DNA of 64,000 bases from assembly GCF_010104355.1 (NCBI RefSeq), contig NZ_CP044972.1, positions 1,860,001-1,924,000 of the forward strand, in the 5' to 3' direction. The notes under the pieces were generated by a model. The model was not told the origin of the DNA, made no database searches, and saw only the letters and a program-made list of their open reading frames with translations. Of the stretch, positions 41,982 through 52,550 are shown piece after piece. This DNA is from Hydrogenophaga sp. PBL-H3 (GTDB taxonomy: Bacteria; Pseudomonadota; Gammaproteobacteria; Burkholderiales; Burkholderiaceae_C). The stretch's first letter is position 1, and each line of letters begins with the position of its first letter. The translations under genes and the position numbers were made by a program.

Positions 41982-43117
41982 GGCGCGGGCTCCGTGCTGG
42001 CCAGCCGCGCGGTGAGTGCGGCCAGAAAGCGCGAGCCCACCAGGCCGTCGCTCACCCGGTGGTCGCCGGACAGCGTGGCCCGCAGCGTGCGCGCCGCGAC
42101 CACCTGGCCGTCCACCACCGCCGGGCGCAGCACCACCCGACCCAGGCCCACCAGAGCCACCTGCGGCGGGTAGATCACGCCCATCACCGACTCAGCGCCC
42201 AGCTCGCCCAGGTGGCTCACGCTCAAGGTCGAGTCGGCCAGGTCGGAGCTGCGCAGCTGGCCGCTGCGCGCGCGCTCCAGCACCGCGCGCAGCGCCGCCA
42301 TCAGCTCGGGCAGCGAGAGCCGCTGCGCGTCGTGCACCGTGGGCACCACCAGGCCGCCGCCGCGCAGCGAGGTCACCACCCCGAGGTGCACCGCCTCGGC
42401 GGGCTGGAAGTGGCCGCCCTCGAACCGGCCGTTGAGCGTGGGGGTCTCGGCCACCGCCTGCGCCACCGCGCGCAGCAGCACCGCCGCGAACAGCACCCGC
42501 TCGTTGACAGGGCGGTCGCGGTTGAAGGCCTCCAGGGCGCGCAGGGGGGCTTCCACCACGATCTCGCAGCCCACGTGGTAGTGAGGTATTTCGTGCCAGG
42601 AGCGAACCATGGCCGCGCCGATGGCCGAGCGCATCGCTTCGGCGCGGCTGGGGGGCATGGTGGCGGGCGTGGCGGTGGATGCGGCGGGTGTGCCGGCCGC
42701 CGCGCGTTCCACGTCGGCCAGCGTGACGACCTGCTCACCCAGCTGCGCCGCCAGCGCCTCGATGTTCACACCCAGTGCCTGTGCGCGCTGGCGCGCCGCC
42801 GGCGACACCCGTGAGCGCTGCCCTGCGGCGGGCTGGGGCGGCGTTGCCGGTGGCGCGGCGGCCAGGGCCTGCCAATCCTCGCCTTCGCCCGCGAGCACGG
42901 CCAGCACATCGCCCACCGGGATCTGCTGGCCGGGCTGTGCGATCAGGCGGGCCATGGTGCCGTCCTGCCAGAGCTCCACGTCGATGGCGCCCTTCTGGGT
43001 CTCGACCACCGCCACCACGTCGCCGCGCTTGAGCGCCTGACCCGGCTTTACCTGCCACTGGACAAAGCGCGCGGCATCCATGTCGGCGCCGAAGGAGGGC
43101 ATGCGGAGCTCGATCAT
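41978..43117 (-). CDS. 2-oxo acid dehydrogenase E2 component (lipoyl acyltransferase)
   Basis: 379 aa from the ATG at 43,117, which overlaps the E1beta stop (ATGA). An N-terminal lipoyl domain (1-80) has the lipoyl lysine in [12 protein letters not shown] (about residue 43). Next come an Ala/Pro-rich hinge, a peripheral subunit-binding domain ([20 protein letters not shown]) and a catalytic domain ending in [11 protein letters not shown], with the active His and Asp. The usual hydrophobic residue before DG is Ser. The family transfers acyl groups from lipoate to CoA in pyruvate, acetoin or branched-chain dehydrogenase complexes; the substrate cannot be read from the sequence. No E3 gene is present in the window. 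Confidence 0.9.
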   Translation of the reverse strand: MIELRMPSFGADMDAARFVQWQVKPGQALKRGDVVAVVETQKGAIDVELWQDGTMARLIAQPGQQIPVGDVLAVLAGEGEDWQALAAAPPATPPQPAAGQRSRVSPAARQRAQALGVNIEALAAQLGEQVVTLADVERAAAGTPAASTATPATMPPSRAEAMRSAIGAAMVRSWHEIPHYHVGCEIVVEAPLRALEAFNRDRPVNERVLFAAVLLRAVAQAVAETPTLNGRFEGGHFQPAEAVHLGVVTSLRGGGLVVPTVHDAQRLSLPELMAALRAVLERARSGQLRSSDLADSTLSVSHLGELGAESVMGVIYPPQVALVGLGRVVLRPAVVDGQVVAARTLRATLSGDHRVSDGLVGSRFLAALTARLASTEPAP

Positions 43118-44088
43118 GGGTGCATCAGCGCAAGCGCTGCCTCGACAATGCGCGCGGCGTTGGGCAGCGCCGCGTCTTCCAGGTGCTTGGCGTAGGGCAT
43201 GGGAACCTCGGTGCTGCACACGCGCGCCGGGGGCGCGTCGAGCTCGAAGAACACCTGCTCGATCAGCAGCGCGATGATTTCGGCCGCCAGCCCGCAGGTC
43301 TTCCAGCCTTCGTCCACCACCAGCGCGCGTCGGGTTCGGCGCACGCTGGCGGTGATGCTGGCCACGTCCAGCGGGCGCAGGCAGCGCAGGTCCAGCACCT
43401 CGGCTTCAATGCCCCGGGTGGCCAGCTGGTCGGCCGCCACCAGGCAGCGGGGCAGCGAGCCGCCGTAGGTGATGAGGCTCAGGTCGGTGCCGCTGCGGCG
43501 CACGGCCGCACCCTCCAGCGCCACGGCGGGGGCCGGGTCGGGCAGTTCGCCTTCGGTGTTGAGCAGCATCGCGTGCTCGAAGATCACCACCGGGTCGGGG
43601 CAGCGCAGGGCGGCCAGCAGCATGCCGTGTGCGTCCGCCACCGTGGCCGGGGCGAGCACGCGCAGGCCGGGCACGTGCGCGTACCAGACCTCCAGGCTGT
43701 GCGAGTGTTGGGCCGCGAGCTGCCGGCCGGCGCCACTGGTCATGCGCAACACCACCGGCACGCCCACCTGGCCACCCGACATGTGGCGCAGCGTGGCTGC
43801 GTTGTTGACGATCTGGTCCAGCGCCAGCAGGCTGAAGTTGACCGTCATCACCTCCACGATGGGGCGCAGCCCGTTGATGGCCGCGCCGATGCCGCAGCCC
43901 ACGAAGCCGGACTCCGACAGCGGCGTGTCGCGCACGCGGTGCGGCCCGAACTCCTCCAGCAGGCCCTTGCTCACCGCGTAGGTGCCACCGTAGCGGCCCA
44001 CGTCTTCGCCCATCAGGAACACGCGCTGGTCGGCCTGCAGGGCCTCGCGCAGGCCTTGGCGCAGCGCGTCGCGGTAGCTGGTCATCAT
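43114..44088 (-). CDS. 2-oxo acid dehydrogenase E1 component, beta subunit
   Basis: 324 aa. Transketolase-like pyrimidine-binding and C-terminal domains are evident from [40 protein letters not shown] and the C-terminal [15 protein letters not shown]. It pairs with the alpha subunit upstream to form the thiamine-diphosphate decarboxylase of a pyruvate/acetoin-type complex. The start is the first of two adjacent ATGs (44,088), overlapping the E1alpha stop by 4 bases, and its own stop overlaps E2 by 4. Such coupling helps set equal subunit amounts. Confidence 0.92.
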   Translation of the reverse strand: MMTSYRDALRQGLREALQADQRVFLMGEDVGRYGGTYAVSKGLLEEFGPHRVRDTPLSESGFVGCGIGAAINGLRPIVEVMTVNFSLLALDQIVNNAATLRHMSGGQVGVPVVLRMTSGAGRQLAAQHSHSLEVWYAHVPGLRVLAPATVADAHGMLLAALRCPDPVVIFEHAMLLNTEGELPDPAPAVALEGAAVRRSGTDLSLITYGGSLPRCLVAADQLATRGIEAEVLDLRCLRPLDVASITASVRRTRRALVVDEGWKTCGLAAEIIALLIEQVFFELDAPPARVCSTEVPMPYAKHLEDAALPNAARIVEAALALMHP

Positions 44089-45061
44089 GGTGAGCCAGCG
44101 CCCGGCGCGGTGTCGGCCAGCACGTGGCGGGTGAGGTCTTCCAGCGGCTCCAGCGTGCCGGCCTCGGCAAAGGCCACGGCGTCGTCGATCTCGGTCTGGA
44201 CGCGGGCCTCCATCACCGCCCGGTCCAGCACGATGCCCAGTGACCTGGCGTGTGCGATCAGCGTGTCGATCGGATCGTGCTGTTTCCAGAGTTCCACCTC
44301 GGCCTTGCTGCGGTAGAGCTCGGGGTCGAACATCGAGTGGGCGCGGAAACGGTAGGTGCGCAGTTCCACGAACACCGGGCCCTTCTTGGCGCGCGCATGT
44401 TCCAGCGCATGGCGCGTGGCGGTGCTCACGGCCGAGACGTTCATGCCGTTGACCGTGATCGCTTCCATGTTGTAGCTGCGGGCCTTGGCGCAGAGGTCGG
44501 TGCTGGACTCCGAGCGCGCCAGCGCCGTGCCCATGGCGTAGAGGTTGTTCTCGCACATCAGCAGCAGGGGCAGGCGCCACAGGGCGGCGAGGTTGGCGGT
44601 CTCGTGGAACTCGCCCTCGGCCACCGCGCCTTCGCCGAAGAAGCAGGCGGTGACCCGGTCGTTGCCCTGCAGCTGGTCGGCCAGCGCGAAGCCGGCGGCC
44701 ACCGGCAGCGCCCCGGCCACGATGGCGTTGCCACCAAAGAAGCGGCGCGACACGTCGAACAGGTGCATGGAGCCGCCGCGCCCATGGCTGCAGCCTTCCT
44801 GGCGGCCGAACATCTCGGCCATCACCGAGCGCATGGGCACGCCGCGCGCCAGTGCATGGCCGTGTTCGCGGTAGGTGCACAGCAGGTGGTCGTCGGCGCG
44901 CAGCTCGGGCACCGCGGCCGCCGCAATCGCTTCCTCGCCGATGTAGAGGTGCAGGAAGCCGCGGATCTTGCCCGCGCCGTACAGCTCGGCGCAGCGCTCC
45001 TCGAAGCGCCGGATGCGCAGCATCTGCTGCAGCCAGGCGGCGGCATCGAGGGCACCGAGGG

Positions 45062-45065
<4 letters not shown>
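44085..45065 (-). CDS. 2-oxo acid dehydrogenase E1 component, alpha subunit
   Basis: 326 aa with a GTG start at 45,065 overlapping the AcsA-like stop (GTGA). The thiamine-diphosphate motif is GEGAVAEG followed by NLAALW and CENN; the usual GDG is GEG here. [26 protein letters not shown] and [14 protein letters not shown] are standard for pyruvate/acetoin dehydrogenase E1alpha. It acts with the beta subunit downstream. The length fits the two-subunit E1 class rather than the single-chain AceE. Which 2-oxo acid or diketone it uses is unknown. Confidence 0.92.
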
Positions 45066-46825
<1,760 letters not shown>

Positions 46826-46829
46826 GGCG

Positions 46830-47279
46830 TCAGCGCGCCGGCATGCGCAGGTCGCGCAGGCGGGTCTCGATGGTGCCCACGTCCAGGCTGGTGAAGTCGG
46901 CATCGTGCGACCACTGCAACCGCGCGGCCACGGCCTGGTTCAGTGCGGCCTTGAGTTCCCCGAGGAAGGGGTTGGAAGCGGTGAGCCACAGTGCGTCGTA
47001 CTCACCGTCGACCAGGCCTTCCTCCAGCCGCGCGGCCAGTTCACGGGCAAACTGGTGCAGCACCTTCTTGCGCGTGCTCGTGTGCGGCTCGAAGTGCGCC
47101 GCTGCACTGCTGTTGTCGCTGCTCTCATGACCCTGCCGGTCGCGTGCGAGCTCACTGCCCTTGAGGCGGCCTTCGGGGAAATCGATGGTCTCCAGCGGCA
47201 CCAGCGGGTCGCCCACGCCGGTGCGGCTGAAGAAACGGGCGAGGGACCCGTTGGCAACCAGAATCCACTGCTTTTTCAT
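46830..47279 (-). CDS. host attachment family protein
   Basis: 149 aa starting at the ATG at 47,279 with AAAGGA upstream. It begins [17 protein letters not shown] and continues with [15 protein letters not shown] and [21 protein letters not shown], the pattern of the Host_attach family (named from an Agrobacterium plant-attachment gene and related to archaeal release factor-like domains). The true function is poorly known; members are common in stress and fermentation clusters of Burkholderiales. It is first in the minus-strand operon leading to acsA and the dehydrogenase genes, with an FNR-type site 56 bp before its start. Confidence 0.85.
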   Translation of the reverse strand: MKKQWILVANGSLARFFSRTGVGDPLVPLETIDFPEGRLKGSELARDRQGHESSDNSSAAAHFEPHTSTRKKVLHQFARELAARLEEGLVDGEYDALWLTASNPFLGELKAALNQAVAARLQWSHDADFTSLDVGTIETRLRDLRMPAR

Positions 47280-47335
47280 GACGGGTCCTTTCAAGGCGAA
47301 GAAATCCAATCTAGGACCGGCGGGGGCGCGCACCG

Positions 47336-47349
47336 TTGAGTTCGATCAA
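47336..47349. promoter_or_regulatory. FNR/Anr-type site in the acsA-operon / UspA-operon divergent promoter
   Basis: TTGAGTTCGATCAA matches TTGAT-N4-ATCAA at 9 of 10 defined bases. It lies almost midway in the 122-bp gap between two divergent operons, with its centre about 63 bp from the host-attachment start and about 60 bp from the lipoyl-like start, so one site could act on both. Confidence 0.65.
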
Positions 47350-47401
47350 CGCCCGCGCAGGGAGCCTGGCGACAAGATGGCGTTCGAGCAGGAGAGACGA
47401 C

Positions 47402-47650
47402 ATGCACGAGGTAACGCTGGACCCCCATCTGTGGCTGACCCTGGAGGCGGGCGATCAGGCGCGCCTGGAACGCTGGCTGGTGAGCGAGGGCGATGTGGTG
47501 CACGCGGGCGAGTTGCTGGCGCAGGCCAGGCTGGTGCACCAGACGGTGGACATCGCGGCCCCCCACAGTGGCGTGCTGGAGTCCATCCAGGTGGCCGCGG
47601 GCGAGCGCCTTGCGCACGGCGCGGTGCTGGCCCGCATCATTCCCTTGTGA
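47402..47650 (+). CDS. lipoyl/biotinyl-like domain protein without the lipoyl lysine
   Basis: 82 aa from the ATG at 47,402, which follows AGGAGAG. The whole protein is one lipoyl-type beta barrel: a first half LVSEGDVVHAGELLAQAR, a turn, and a second half APHSGVLESIQVAAGERL. At the turn, where lipoyl domains have (D)KA, the sequence reads VHQTVDI, so the modified lysine is replaced by His. It therefore cannot be lipoylated at the usual place. It opens the plus-strand operon with UspA, divergent from an operon encoding a real lipoyl enzyme. It may bind or mimic that complex; this is a guess. Confidence 0.75.
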   Translation: MHEVTLDPHLWLTLEAGDQARLERWLVSEGDVVHAGELLAQARLVHQTVDIAAPHSGVLESIQVAAGERLAHGAVLARIIPL

Positions 47651-47744
47651 GGGCGAACCTGAGCGGCCATTGAGCATGCTCAAGCGCGCCGCGCGCGTGC
47701 ACCCGCAGACTTGCGTGCACGGCCCGCAGGGCAAGGAGAAAGAC

Positions 47745-48170
47745 ATGTACAAGGTCCTGATCGCGGTCGATGGTTCCGCTCACGCCAATCACGCCATCGA
47801 GGCGGTGGCGAAGTTGCCGCGTGAGTCGGATGGCCTGGAGGTGGTGCTCGTGAATGTGAGCAACCCGGTGTACTACGGCGAGATTCCGGCCTCGGCGCTG
47901 CAGCAGGTGGACGAAGCCCGGCGCGGCCAGCAAGAGCGCGTGCTGGAGGACGCAGCGCAGCTGGTGCGCGCCAACGGCCTCACGGTCGGTGCCACCCATG
48001 GCACGAGCGGGCCGGTGGCCACGGAGATCGTGGGGCTGGCGCGCGAGACCGGGGCGCACCTGATCGCCCTGGGCACACGCGGCATGGGCGCCGTGGGCAG
48101 CCTGTTCCTGGGCTCGGTGGCGCTGGGCGTGGTGCACCAGTCGCATGTGCCGGTGCTGCTGGTGAAGTGA
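47745..48170 (+). CDS. universal stress protein (UspA family)
   Basis: 141 aa. The start ATG at 47,745 has AAGGAGAA six bases upstream. MYKVLIAVDGSAHANHAIEA is the N-terminal strand and loop, and GTRGMGAVGSLFLGSVALGVVHQSHVPVLLVK is the usual end, given here as separate parts: the G-2x-G-9x-G(S/T) ATP-binding motif is present as GTRGMG followed by GSVA. ATP-binding UspA proteins are induced in growth arrest and oxygen limitation. It lies in the plus-strand operon behind the FNR-type site at 47,336 and is followed by a flavodoxin 7 bp later. Confidence 0.9.
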   Translation: MYKVLIAVDGSAHANHAIEAVAKLPRESDGLEVVLVNVSNPVYYGEIPASALQQVDEARRGQQERVLEDAAQLVRANGLTVGATHGTSGPVATEIVGLARETGAHLIALGTRGMGAVGSLFLGSVALGVVHQSHVPVLLVK

Positions 48171-48177
48171 GGCCCTT

Positions 48178-48702
48178 GTGAAACGCATCCTCGTCGTCTA
48201 TTACTCCCGCAGTGGTCACACCGAGTTCGTGGCCCGGCAGATCGCGGCGCGCTGCCACGCCGATCTCGAGCGCATCGAGGACCGCCACAGCCGCCAGGGT
48301 GTGCTGGGATACCTGCGCTCGGTGGTGGAGGCGGTCCTGGGCCTGCGCCCACCGATCGAACGCCTGCGCCGCCGCCCGGCCGACTACGACCTCGTGATCG
48401 TGGGCACGCCCGTGTGGTGCTGGAACGTGGCCAGTCCGCTGCGCACCTGGCTGCAGCGCCACCGCAGCGCGCTGACCAATGTGGCGGTGTTCTGCACCTG
48501 CGGCGGCTCCGGCCATGCCAAGGTGCTGGACGATCTGGAAGCTTTGTGTGGGCAGCGCGCGCTGGCCCGGCTGGTCATGACCGAACGGGCGGTGGGCCAA
48601 TGCCAGCGCGACCCGGCGCTCCACCGGTTCATGCTTGAACTCAAGCGGGTGAGCTCGGTCTCGGTCTCGCTGCCTCCCGCGCAGGATCAGGCGACCGCCT
48701 GA
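48178..48702 (+). CDS. flavodoxin family protein
   Basis: 174 aa with a GTG start at 48,178, 7 bp after uspA. The FMN phosphate loop is YYSRSGHTEFVA (residues about 8-19). VIVGTPVWCWNVASPLRTWL and FCTCGGSGHAK are the two further FMN-contact loops of the flavodoxin/NAD(P)H:quinone reductase-like group. It probably carries electrons or reduces quinones under stress. It precedes the polymer-forming membrane protein by 6 bp. Physiological partner unknown. Confidence 0.85.
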   Translation: MKRILVVYYSRSGHTEFVARQIAARCHADLERIEDRHSRQGVLGYLRSVVEAVLGLRPPIERLRRRPADYDLVIVGTPVWCWNVASPLRTWLQRHRSALTNVAVFCTCGGSGHAKVLDDLEALCGQRALARLVMTERAVGQCQRDPALHRFMLELKRVSSVSVSLPPAQDQATA

Positions 48703-48708
48703 AGCGAC

Positions 48709-49842
48709 ATGAGATCCGCGCTGCTCGTGCTCCTGCTTCTGTGGTGGCCCGGCGCGTTCAGCCAGCCGGTGCAGCGCAACGTGCAGGTGCTCGGCTCGTC
48801 GGTGCGGCCCGAAGCGGCGGTGAAGGGCGATTTCACGGCCATGGGTGGGCGGGTGTTGGTGGACCAGCCGGTGGCCGGTGACGCCTTGCTGTTCGGCGGC
48901 ACGGTCGATGTGCGAGCCCCGGTGGGCGACGACCTGCGCACCGCCGGGGGTGACGTGGTGGTCGAAAGCTCGGTGGGGGGCGACTTCATGGCCGCCGGGG
49001 GCCAGGTCAAGCTCACCAGCGCGGCCCAGGTGGCGGGTCGCGCCGACCTCGCTGGCGGTGATGTGCTGGTGGACGGCCGGGTGGACGGTTCGCTGAGCGT
49101 GCGCGCCCGCCGGCTGGTGCTCAACGGGCCGGTGGGCGGCAGCGTGGAGGCTGCCGTCGAGCAGATCGAACTCGGGCCACAGGCGCGCTTGGGCGGTGGT
49201 CTGCGCCATGCCTCGGCCAGCTTCACGCAGGACCCGGCCGCGGTGGTCGCCGGGCCGGTCGAGCGCGTTGACCGGCTGTTCGAGCACGGCCCGGGCCGGG
49301 GCGGTCGGCACCCCATGCACGATGACGCATGGCCTGCCATGGCCGGCTGGTGGCTTCTGGTGCCCCTGTCGATGGGGCTGCTCGGTGTGCTGGCCCTGGC
49401 GGGTGTGGTGCTGTTCGCTTTCTCGCGCTTTGCCGGCGAGGCCGCGCACCAGATCGAAACCACGCCGTGGCAAGCGCTGGCTGTGGGCGCCGCTCTGCTG
49501 TTGGCCCTGCCGGTGCTGGCCCTGCTGTTGCTGTTCACGCTGCTGGGCATTCCGCTGGGCCTGGTGGTGATGGCTCTGTACCCACCGTTGCTGCTGCTGG
49601 GCTGGTTGATCGGGGCGCTGTGCGTGGCGCGCTGGCTGGCGTCCCGCGCATCGGCCGGTGAGCCCGGCACCGCGCCGGTGCCGTACGGCTGGATGGCGGT
49701 GGCCGTGATCGCGCTGCTGGTGCTGGCGGCAGTGCCGTTGCTCGGACCCTTGCTGGTGATGCTCACCGTGGCTGCCGGTCTGGGCGCCTGTGTGCTGGAG
49801 TGGCGCCGCCGGCTGGCCAGCCGACCCGCCGGACCGCCATGA
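48709..49842 (+). CDS. bactofilin-like polymer-forming domain with C-terminal membrane segments
   Basis: 377 aa. A signal peptide (1-18) is followed by repeating short beta units (residues about 25-175) such as GDFTAMGGRVLVDQPVAGDALLFGG split by turns, the pattern of the polymer-forming/bactofilin beta-helix. A Gly/His-rich linker leads to four or five membrane helices (about 212-240, 258-280, 283-308, 330-365). Similar proteins are annotated as polymer-forming cytoskeletal proteins of unknown role. The exported beta-helix combined with a membrane anchor suggests an envelope role. It follows the flavodoxin gene by 6 bp and overlaps the hydrolase gene by 4. Confidence 0.78.
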   Translation: MRSALLVLLLLWWPGAFSQPVQRNVQVLGSSVRPEAAVKGDFTAMGGRVLVDQPVAGDALLFGGTVDVRAPVGDDLRTAGGDVVVESSVGGDFMAAGGQVKLTSAAQVAGRADLAGGDVLVDGRVDGSLSVRARRLVLNGPVGGSVEAAVEQIELGPQARLGGGLRHASASFTQDPAAVVAGPVERVDRLFEHGPGRGGRHPMHDDAWPAMAGWWLLVPLSMGLLGVLALAGVVLFAFSRFAGEAAHQIETTPWQALAVGAALLLALPVLALLLLFTLLGIPLGLVVMALYPPLLLLGWLIGALCVARWLASRASAGEPGTAPVPYGWMAVAVIALLVLAAVPLLGPLLVMLTVAAGLGACVLEWRRRLASRPAGPP

Positions 49843-50795
49843 GCACCGGCGACGCCACGCCCCGGGTGTTCACCATCCAGGGGCCGGGCAGCTGGCGCAG
49901 CCGCGCCCTGAACGCGGTGCTGCGCCTGGCCTCGGGCAGCACCCTGGACCCCGACGCCGACTTCGCCGCGCTGCGCGAGCACTACGAGCGCATGGACGCG
50001 CGCTGCTTTCCGCTGCACCGATCGGTGCGGCGTGAGGCGGTGGACTGCGACGGGGTGCCCGCCCACTGGGTGAGCGTGCCGCAGAGCCTGCCCGGGCGCA
50101 CGCTGTTCTACCTGCATGGCGGCTCGTTTGCCTTTCGCTTTCCCCATGCCCAGACCGCGTTTGCCGCGCGGCTGTGCCGCCTGCTGCGCGCCAGCGCCCT
50201 GGTGCCCGACTACCGGCTCGCGCCCGAGCACCCGTTTCCGGCTGCGCCCGACGACTGCGAGCGCGCCTGGCGCTGGGCGCGCTCCCACGGTTGCCGGCCC
50301 GCCAACACGGTCTTCGTGGGCGACTCGGCGGGCGGCACGCTGAGCCTGGTCACGCTCAACCGCAGCCTGCGCAAGCGCGAGCCTGTGCCGGCCTGCGCCG
50401 TGCTGCTCTCGCCGGCCGTGGACTGCACCCTGGCCAGTCCCAGCATCACGGCCAACCACCGCTCGGACGCCGTGATCAGCCTGCCCCGTCTGATTGCGCT
50501 GCGCGAGGGCTACGTGCCCAGCCCGGAGCTGTACCGCCACCCCGACGTGTCACCGTTTTTTGCCGACTTCACCGGCTTTCCGCCCCTGTTCATGCAGGCC
50601 GGCAGCACCGAGCTGCTGCGCGACGAGGCCTTGCGCGTGGCCGACAAGGCACATGCAGCGGGAGTGGATGTGGAAGTGGAGCTGTGGCCCGGCGTGCCGC
50701 ACGCCTTTCAGCTCGCGGCCTTCCTGCCCGAAGCGGCTCAGGCGATGGAGCGCATCTCGGCTTTTGTGGTGGCCCGCACGGGCTGGGTGCCCTGA
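49839..50795 (+). CDS. alpha/beta hydrolase, hormone-sensitive lipase (HSL) family
   Basis: 318 aa from the ATG overlapping the upstream stop codon (ATGA). The HSL family oxyanion motif is YLHGGSFAF (about 89-97), the nucleophile elbow is GDSAGGTLS (about 162-170), and the catalytic histidine is in VPHAFQ near the C-terminus. DYRLAPEHPFPAAPDD is also typical. HSL enzymes hydrolyse short acyl esters. It is the last gene of the uspA operon, and its 3' end overlaps the convergent PEP-CTERM gene by 58 bp. Confidence 0.88.
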   Translation: MSTGDATPRVFTIQGPGSWRSRALNAVLRLASGSTLDPDADFAALREHYERMDARCFPLHRSVRREAVDCDGVPAHWVSVPQSLPGRTLFYLHGGSFAFRFPHAQTAFAARLCRLLRASALVPDYRLAPEHPFPAAPDDCERAWRWARSHGCRPANTVFVGDSAGGTLSLVTLNRSLRKREPVPACAVLLSPAVDCTLASPSITANHRSDAVISLPRLIALREGYVPSPELYRHPDVSPFFADFTGFPPLFMQAGSTELLRDEALRVADKAHAAGVDVEVELWPGVPHAFQLAAFLPEAAQAMERISAFVVARTGWVP

Positions 50796-51406
50796 GCCAT
50801 CCGGCGCTGCGACCCGGAGCGACCCCGGCGGCGAATCCACCCCACGCCCAGGCCTGCGGCGGCGACCAGGGCCAGTGTTCCCGGCTCGGGTACCGGAGTC
50901 CAGACCACGTACGTGACCCCTTCGGCTGCAGAAAAAACCCCAGTGCGGCTCGTGCTTCCGCCCGACAACGTGTCCACAAATGCCCCGGAGCGGTTGAAAA
51001 ACATATGCAACAGGAGGGAGTCGTTTTCAGCGTCGTATTCGTAGGGCGTGAAGAAACCGCATTCGAAGGTGTCAATGCAGCCGGCGGTTGCCGTGGGGTC
51101 CGTATCGAATGGCCCCGCTGCGGAGTCGATGAAGACCTGCTCAAGCAGTGCCACCGCGGCCGCATTGGCCGCATCGAAACTTTGAAAAAGGAAGTCCTCG
51201 GGACTGTCGCATCCCGAATACAAGGCGACGCAGGTTCCGTCCTCGAACCTCACGTCATACAGGCCGCCATTCACAGTCACCCCTGTGGCGCCGGTCAATT
51301 TGCCGTCGATGACGATGGGCGTGACAGTCGCCTGGGCGTGACCGATGGACAAGAAAAGCACCACCGGTGCCAGAAAAGCAAACAGGCGACGGCCAAGTGA
51401 CGGCAT
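50738..51406 (-). CDS. PEP-CTERM sorting domain protein
   Basis: 222 aa. Signal peptide 1-26 (cleavage after AQA). The mature protein is acidic, with an apparent Cys pair (CVALYSGC) and CIDTFECGFF. Near the end come the sorting parts VPEPGTLALVAAAG, a hydrophobic helix and the basic RRRGR. PEP-CTERM proteins are cut and anchored by an exosortase, usually with exopolysaccharide; no exosortase is in this window. The start ATG at 51,406 has GGAG upstream. Unusually, about 25 residues follow the basic stretch, and that tail lies in the overlap with the convergent hydrolase gene. Confidence 0.82.
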   Translation of the reverse strand: MPSLGRRLFAFLAPVVLFLSIGHAQATVTPIVIDGKLTGATGVTVNGGLYDVRFEDGTCVALYSGCDSPEDFLFQSFDAANAAAVALLEQVFIDSAAGPFDTDPTATAGCIDTFECGFFTPYEYDAENDSLLLHMFFNRSGAFVDTLSGGSTSRTGVFSAAEGVTYVVWTPVPEPGTLALVAAAGLGVGWIRRRGRSGSQRRMAQGTQPVRATTKAEMRSIA

Positions 51407-51695
51407 GGAGCACTCCAGTGGTTGAAGACGAACGAGGTGGGGCCAGCCCAGTCAGAACCGCCTGCACAGCGGTGTCCGCCCAAGAGGGAGCACGGGTCGA
51501 GTGGCAGCACGGAATGTGCCAACAAGGTCAAAACGGCGAATACCGTTGTCTATCAAACACTTGTCGACTGTCAGGCGTTGCCCGTCGCGGCGCCTTGTAA
51601 AGATGTTCGACATCGCAACAGGCCGCTGTGCGCGTCATGGGTAATGCGATAGGGCTACATGGCGCTGAAAAGTCGAAACAGCCCCTCCTGGCTCA
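51407..51695. other. intergenic region before the PEP-CTERM gene
   Basis: This 289-bp gap is more AT-rich than its surroundings around 51,530-51,570 and should hold the promoter of the PEP-CTERM gene. An inverted repeat AACGG-N6-CCGTT lies at 51,532-51,547. I see no convincing sigma-70 hexamers, RNA gene or small gene on either strand. Confidence 0.4.
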
Positions 51696-52160
51696 TCACA
51701 CCGGGCAGACCACCAGATCCGTGTGCCCGAAACCCTGGGTGTAGTCGAGCACCGAGATGACCACCGGCGTCACGCGGAAGATGCGGACGTCGTCCGGCGT
51801 CGGCATCTTGAAGGGCAGCGGCCGAGATTGCGCTTGCGGGTACTTCAGCGGCATCAGCCGCAGGACTTCCTCGGCTTCCGCGCGGTCATGGACCGCCCGG
51901 GCGCGCGCGGCCATGGACAGGCCCGTGATCGCCATCAGCTCCGGCGTGTCATGGTCGATGGTGAGCGAGAGCCGATCATCCTGCGCCAGGTTCTTCGCCT
52001 TCTGGCTGTCCTTCCCGCAGAGGAAATACAGCGTCAGGTCTATGTTCACGTAGCCCACCGTCGTGGCCTGGGGCCAGCCATCGGGGCGCAGCGTGGCCAC
52101 CGTCATGATCCGGTGCTGGTCCAGCAGCCGCAGGATCTGTTGTCGGATCTGGATGTCCAT
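51696..52160 (-). CDS. pyridoxamine 5'-phosphate oxidase family protein
   Basis: 154 aa from the ATG at 52,160; the longer open frame overlaps the broken nitroreductase and is not used. The split-barrel flavin fold is recognised from MTVATLRPDGWPQATTVGYV at the start, TLYFLCGKDSQKAKNL and LSLTIDHDTPELMAITGLSM. Members bind FMN, F420 or heme; the group is diverse and the reaction is unknown. It lies 22 bp after the nitroreductase remnant and is the last gene of the run fnr-like, cfa, BON, nitroreductase, PPOX. It was probably a flavin partner in low-oxygen redox chemistry. Confidence 0.82.
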   Translation of the reverse strand: MDIQIRQQILRLLDQHRIMTVATLRPDGWPQATTVGYVNIDLTLYFLCGKDSQKAKNLAQDDRLSLTIDHDTPELMAITGLSMAARARAVHDRAEAEEVLRLMPLKYPQAQSRPLPFKMPTPDDVRIFRVTPVVISVLDYTQGFGHTDLVVCPV

Positions 52161-52182
52161 GGCGGCATGGCTCCGGTTGTGT

Positions 52183-52549
52183 TCAAGGGGCGGGCCAGCC
52201 CACGGTCTGGGCCAGGGCAATGCGCTGGTGGGGCCGCAGGCCGAGGTCTCGCGCGAGCTGGCGGCGGTCGACCAGGCCTCGCACCACGGTGGCCAGTCCA
52301 ACGCCAGCGCAGTACAGTCAGACGTTCTGTGCGATGCAGCCCGCATCGGCGCCGGCAAGGAAATGGCGCTCGTCGTCCGTGGCCCCGGTCATGCGGTCGA
52401 AGTTCGCGACATAGACCAGGTTGAGCGGCGCCTCGCCCACGAAATCCTGCGCGCTGGCGCAGTGCTTCGACCAGCGTGAGCTGCGGCGCCACCATGGGCG
52501 CGGGCAGCACGAACAGGTCGGACTGCAGATCGAGTGCGATCTGGCCCAT
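52183..52549 (-). pseudogene. broken SagB/ThcOx-type nitroreductase
   Basis: The ATG at 52,549 follows the BON gene stop by one base and starts a good N-terminus (PAPMVAPQLTLVEALRQR). The reading then shifts near 52,445-52,455 into another frame that gives FVGEAPLNLVYVANFDRM and DAGCIAQNV. A TGA follows at 52,318-52,320, where an aromatic residue is expected (AQNV-x-LYC), and the frame goes on to GLATVVRGLVDRRQLA, LGLRPHQRIALAQTVGWPAP and a stop. Compared with the family, the middle (roughly 70 residues) is missing. So it carries an internal deletion with a frameshift, plus a nonsense codon. It is clearly a remnant of a flavin nitroreductase; I do not expect an active product. Confidence 0.8.
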
Positions 52550-52550
52550 G

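Noticed and set aside
51367-51600. Small plus-strand frame upstream of the PEP-CTERM gene
   Set aside because: No ribosome site or recognisable sequence, and it overlaps the PEP-CTERM start region.
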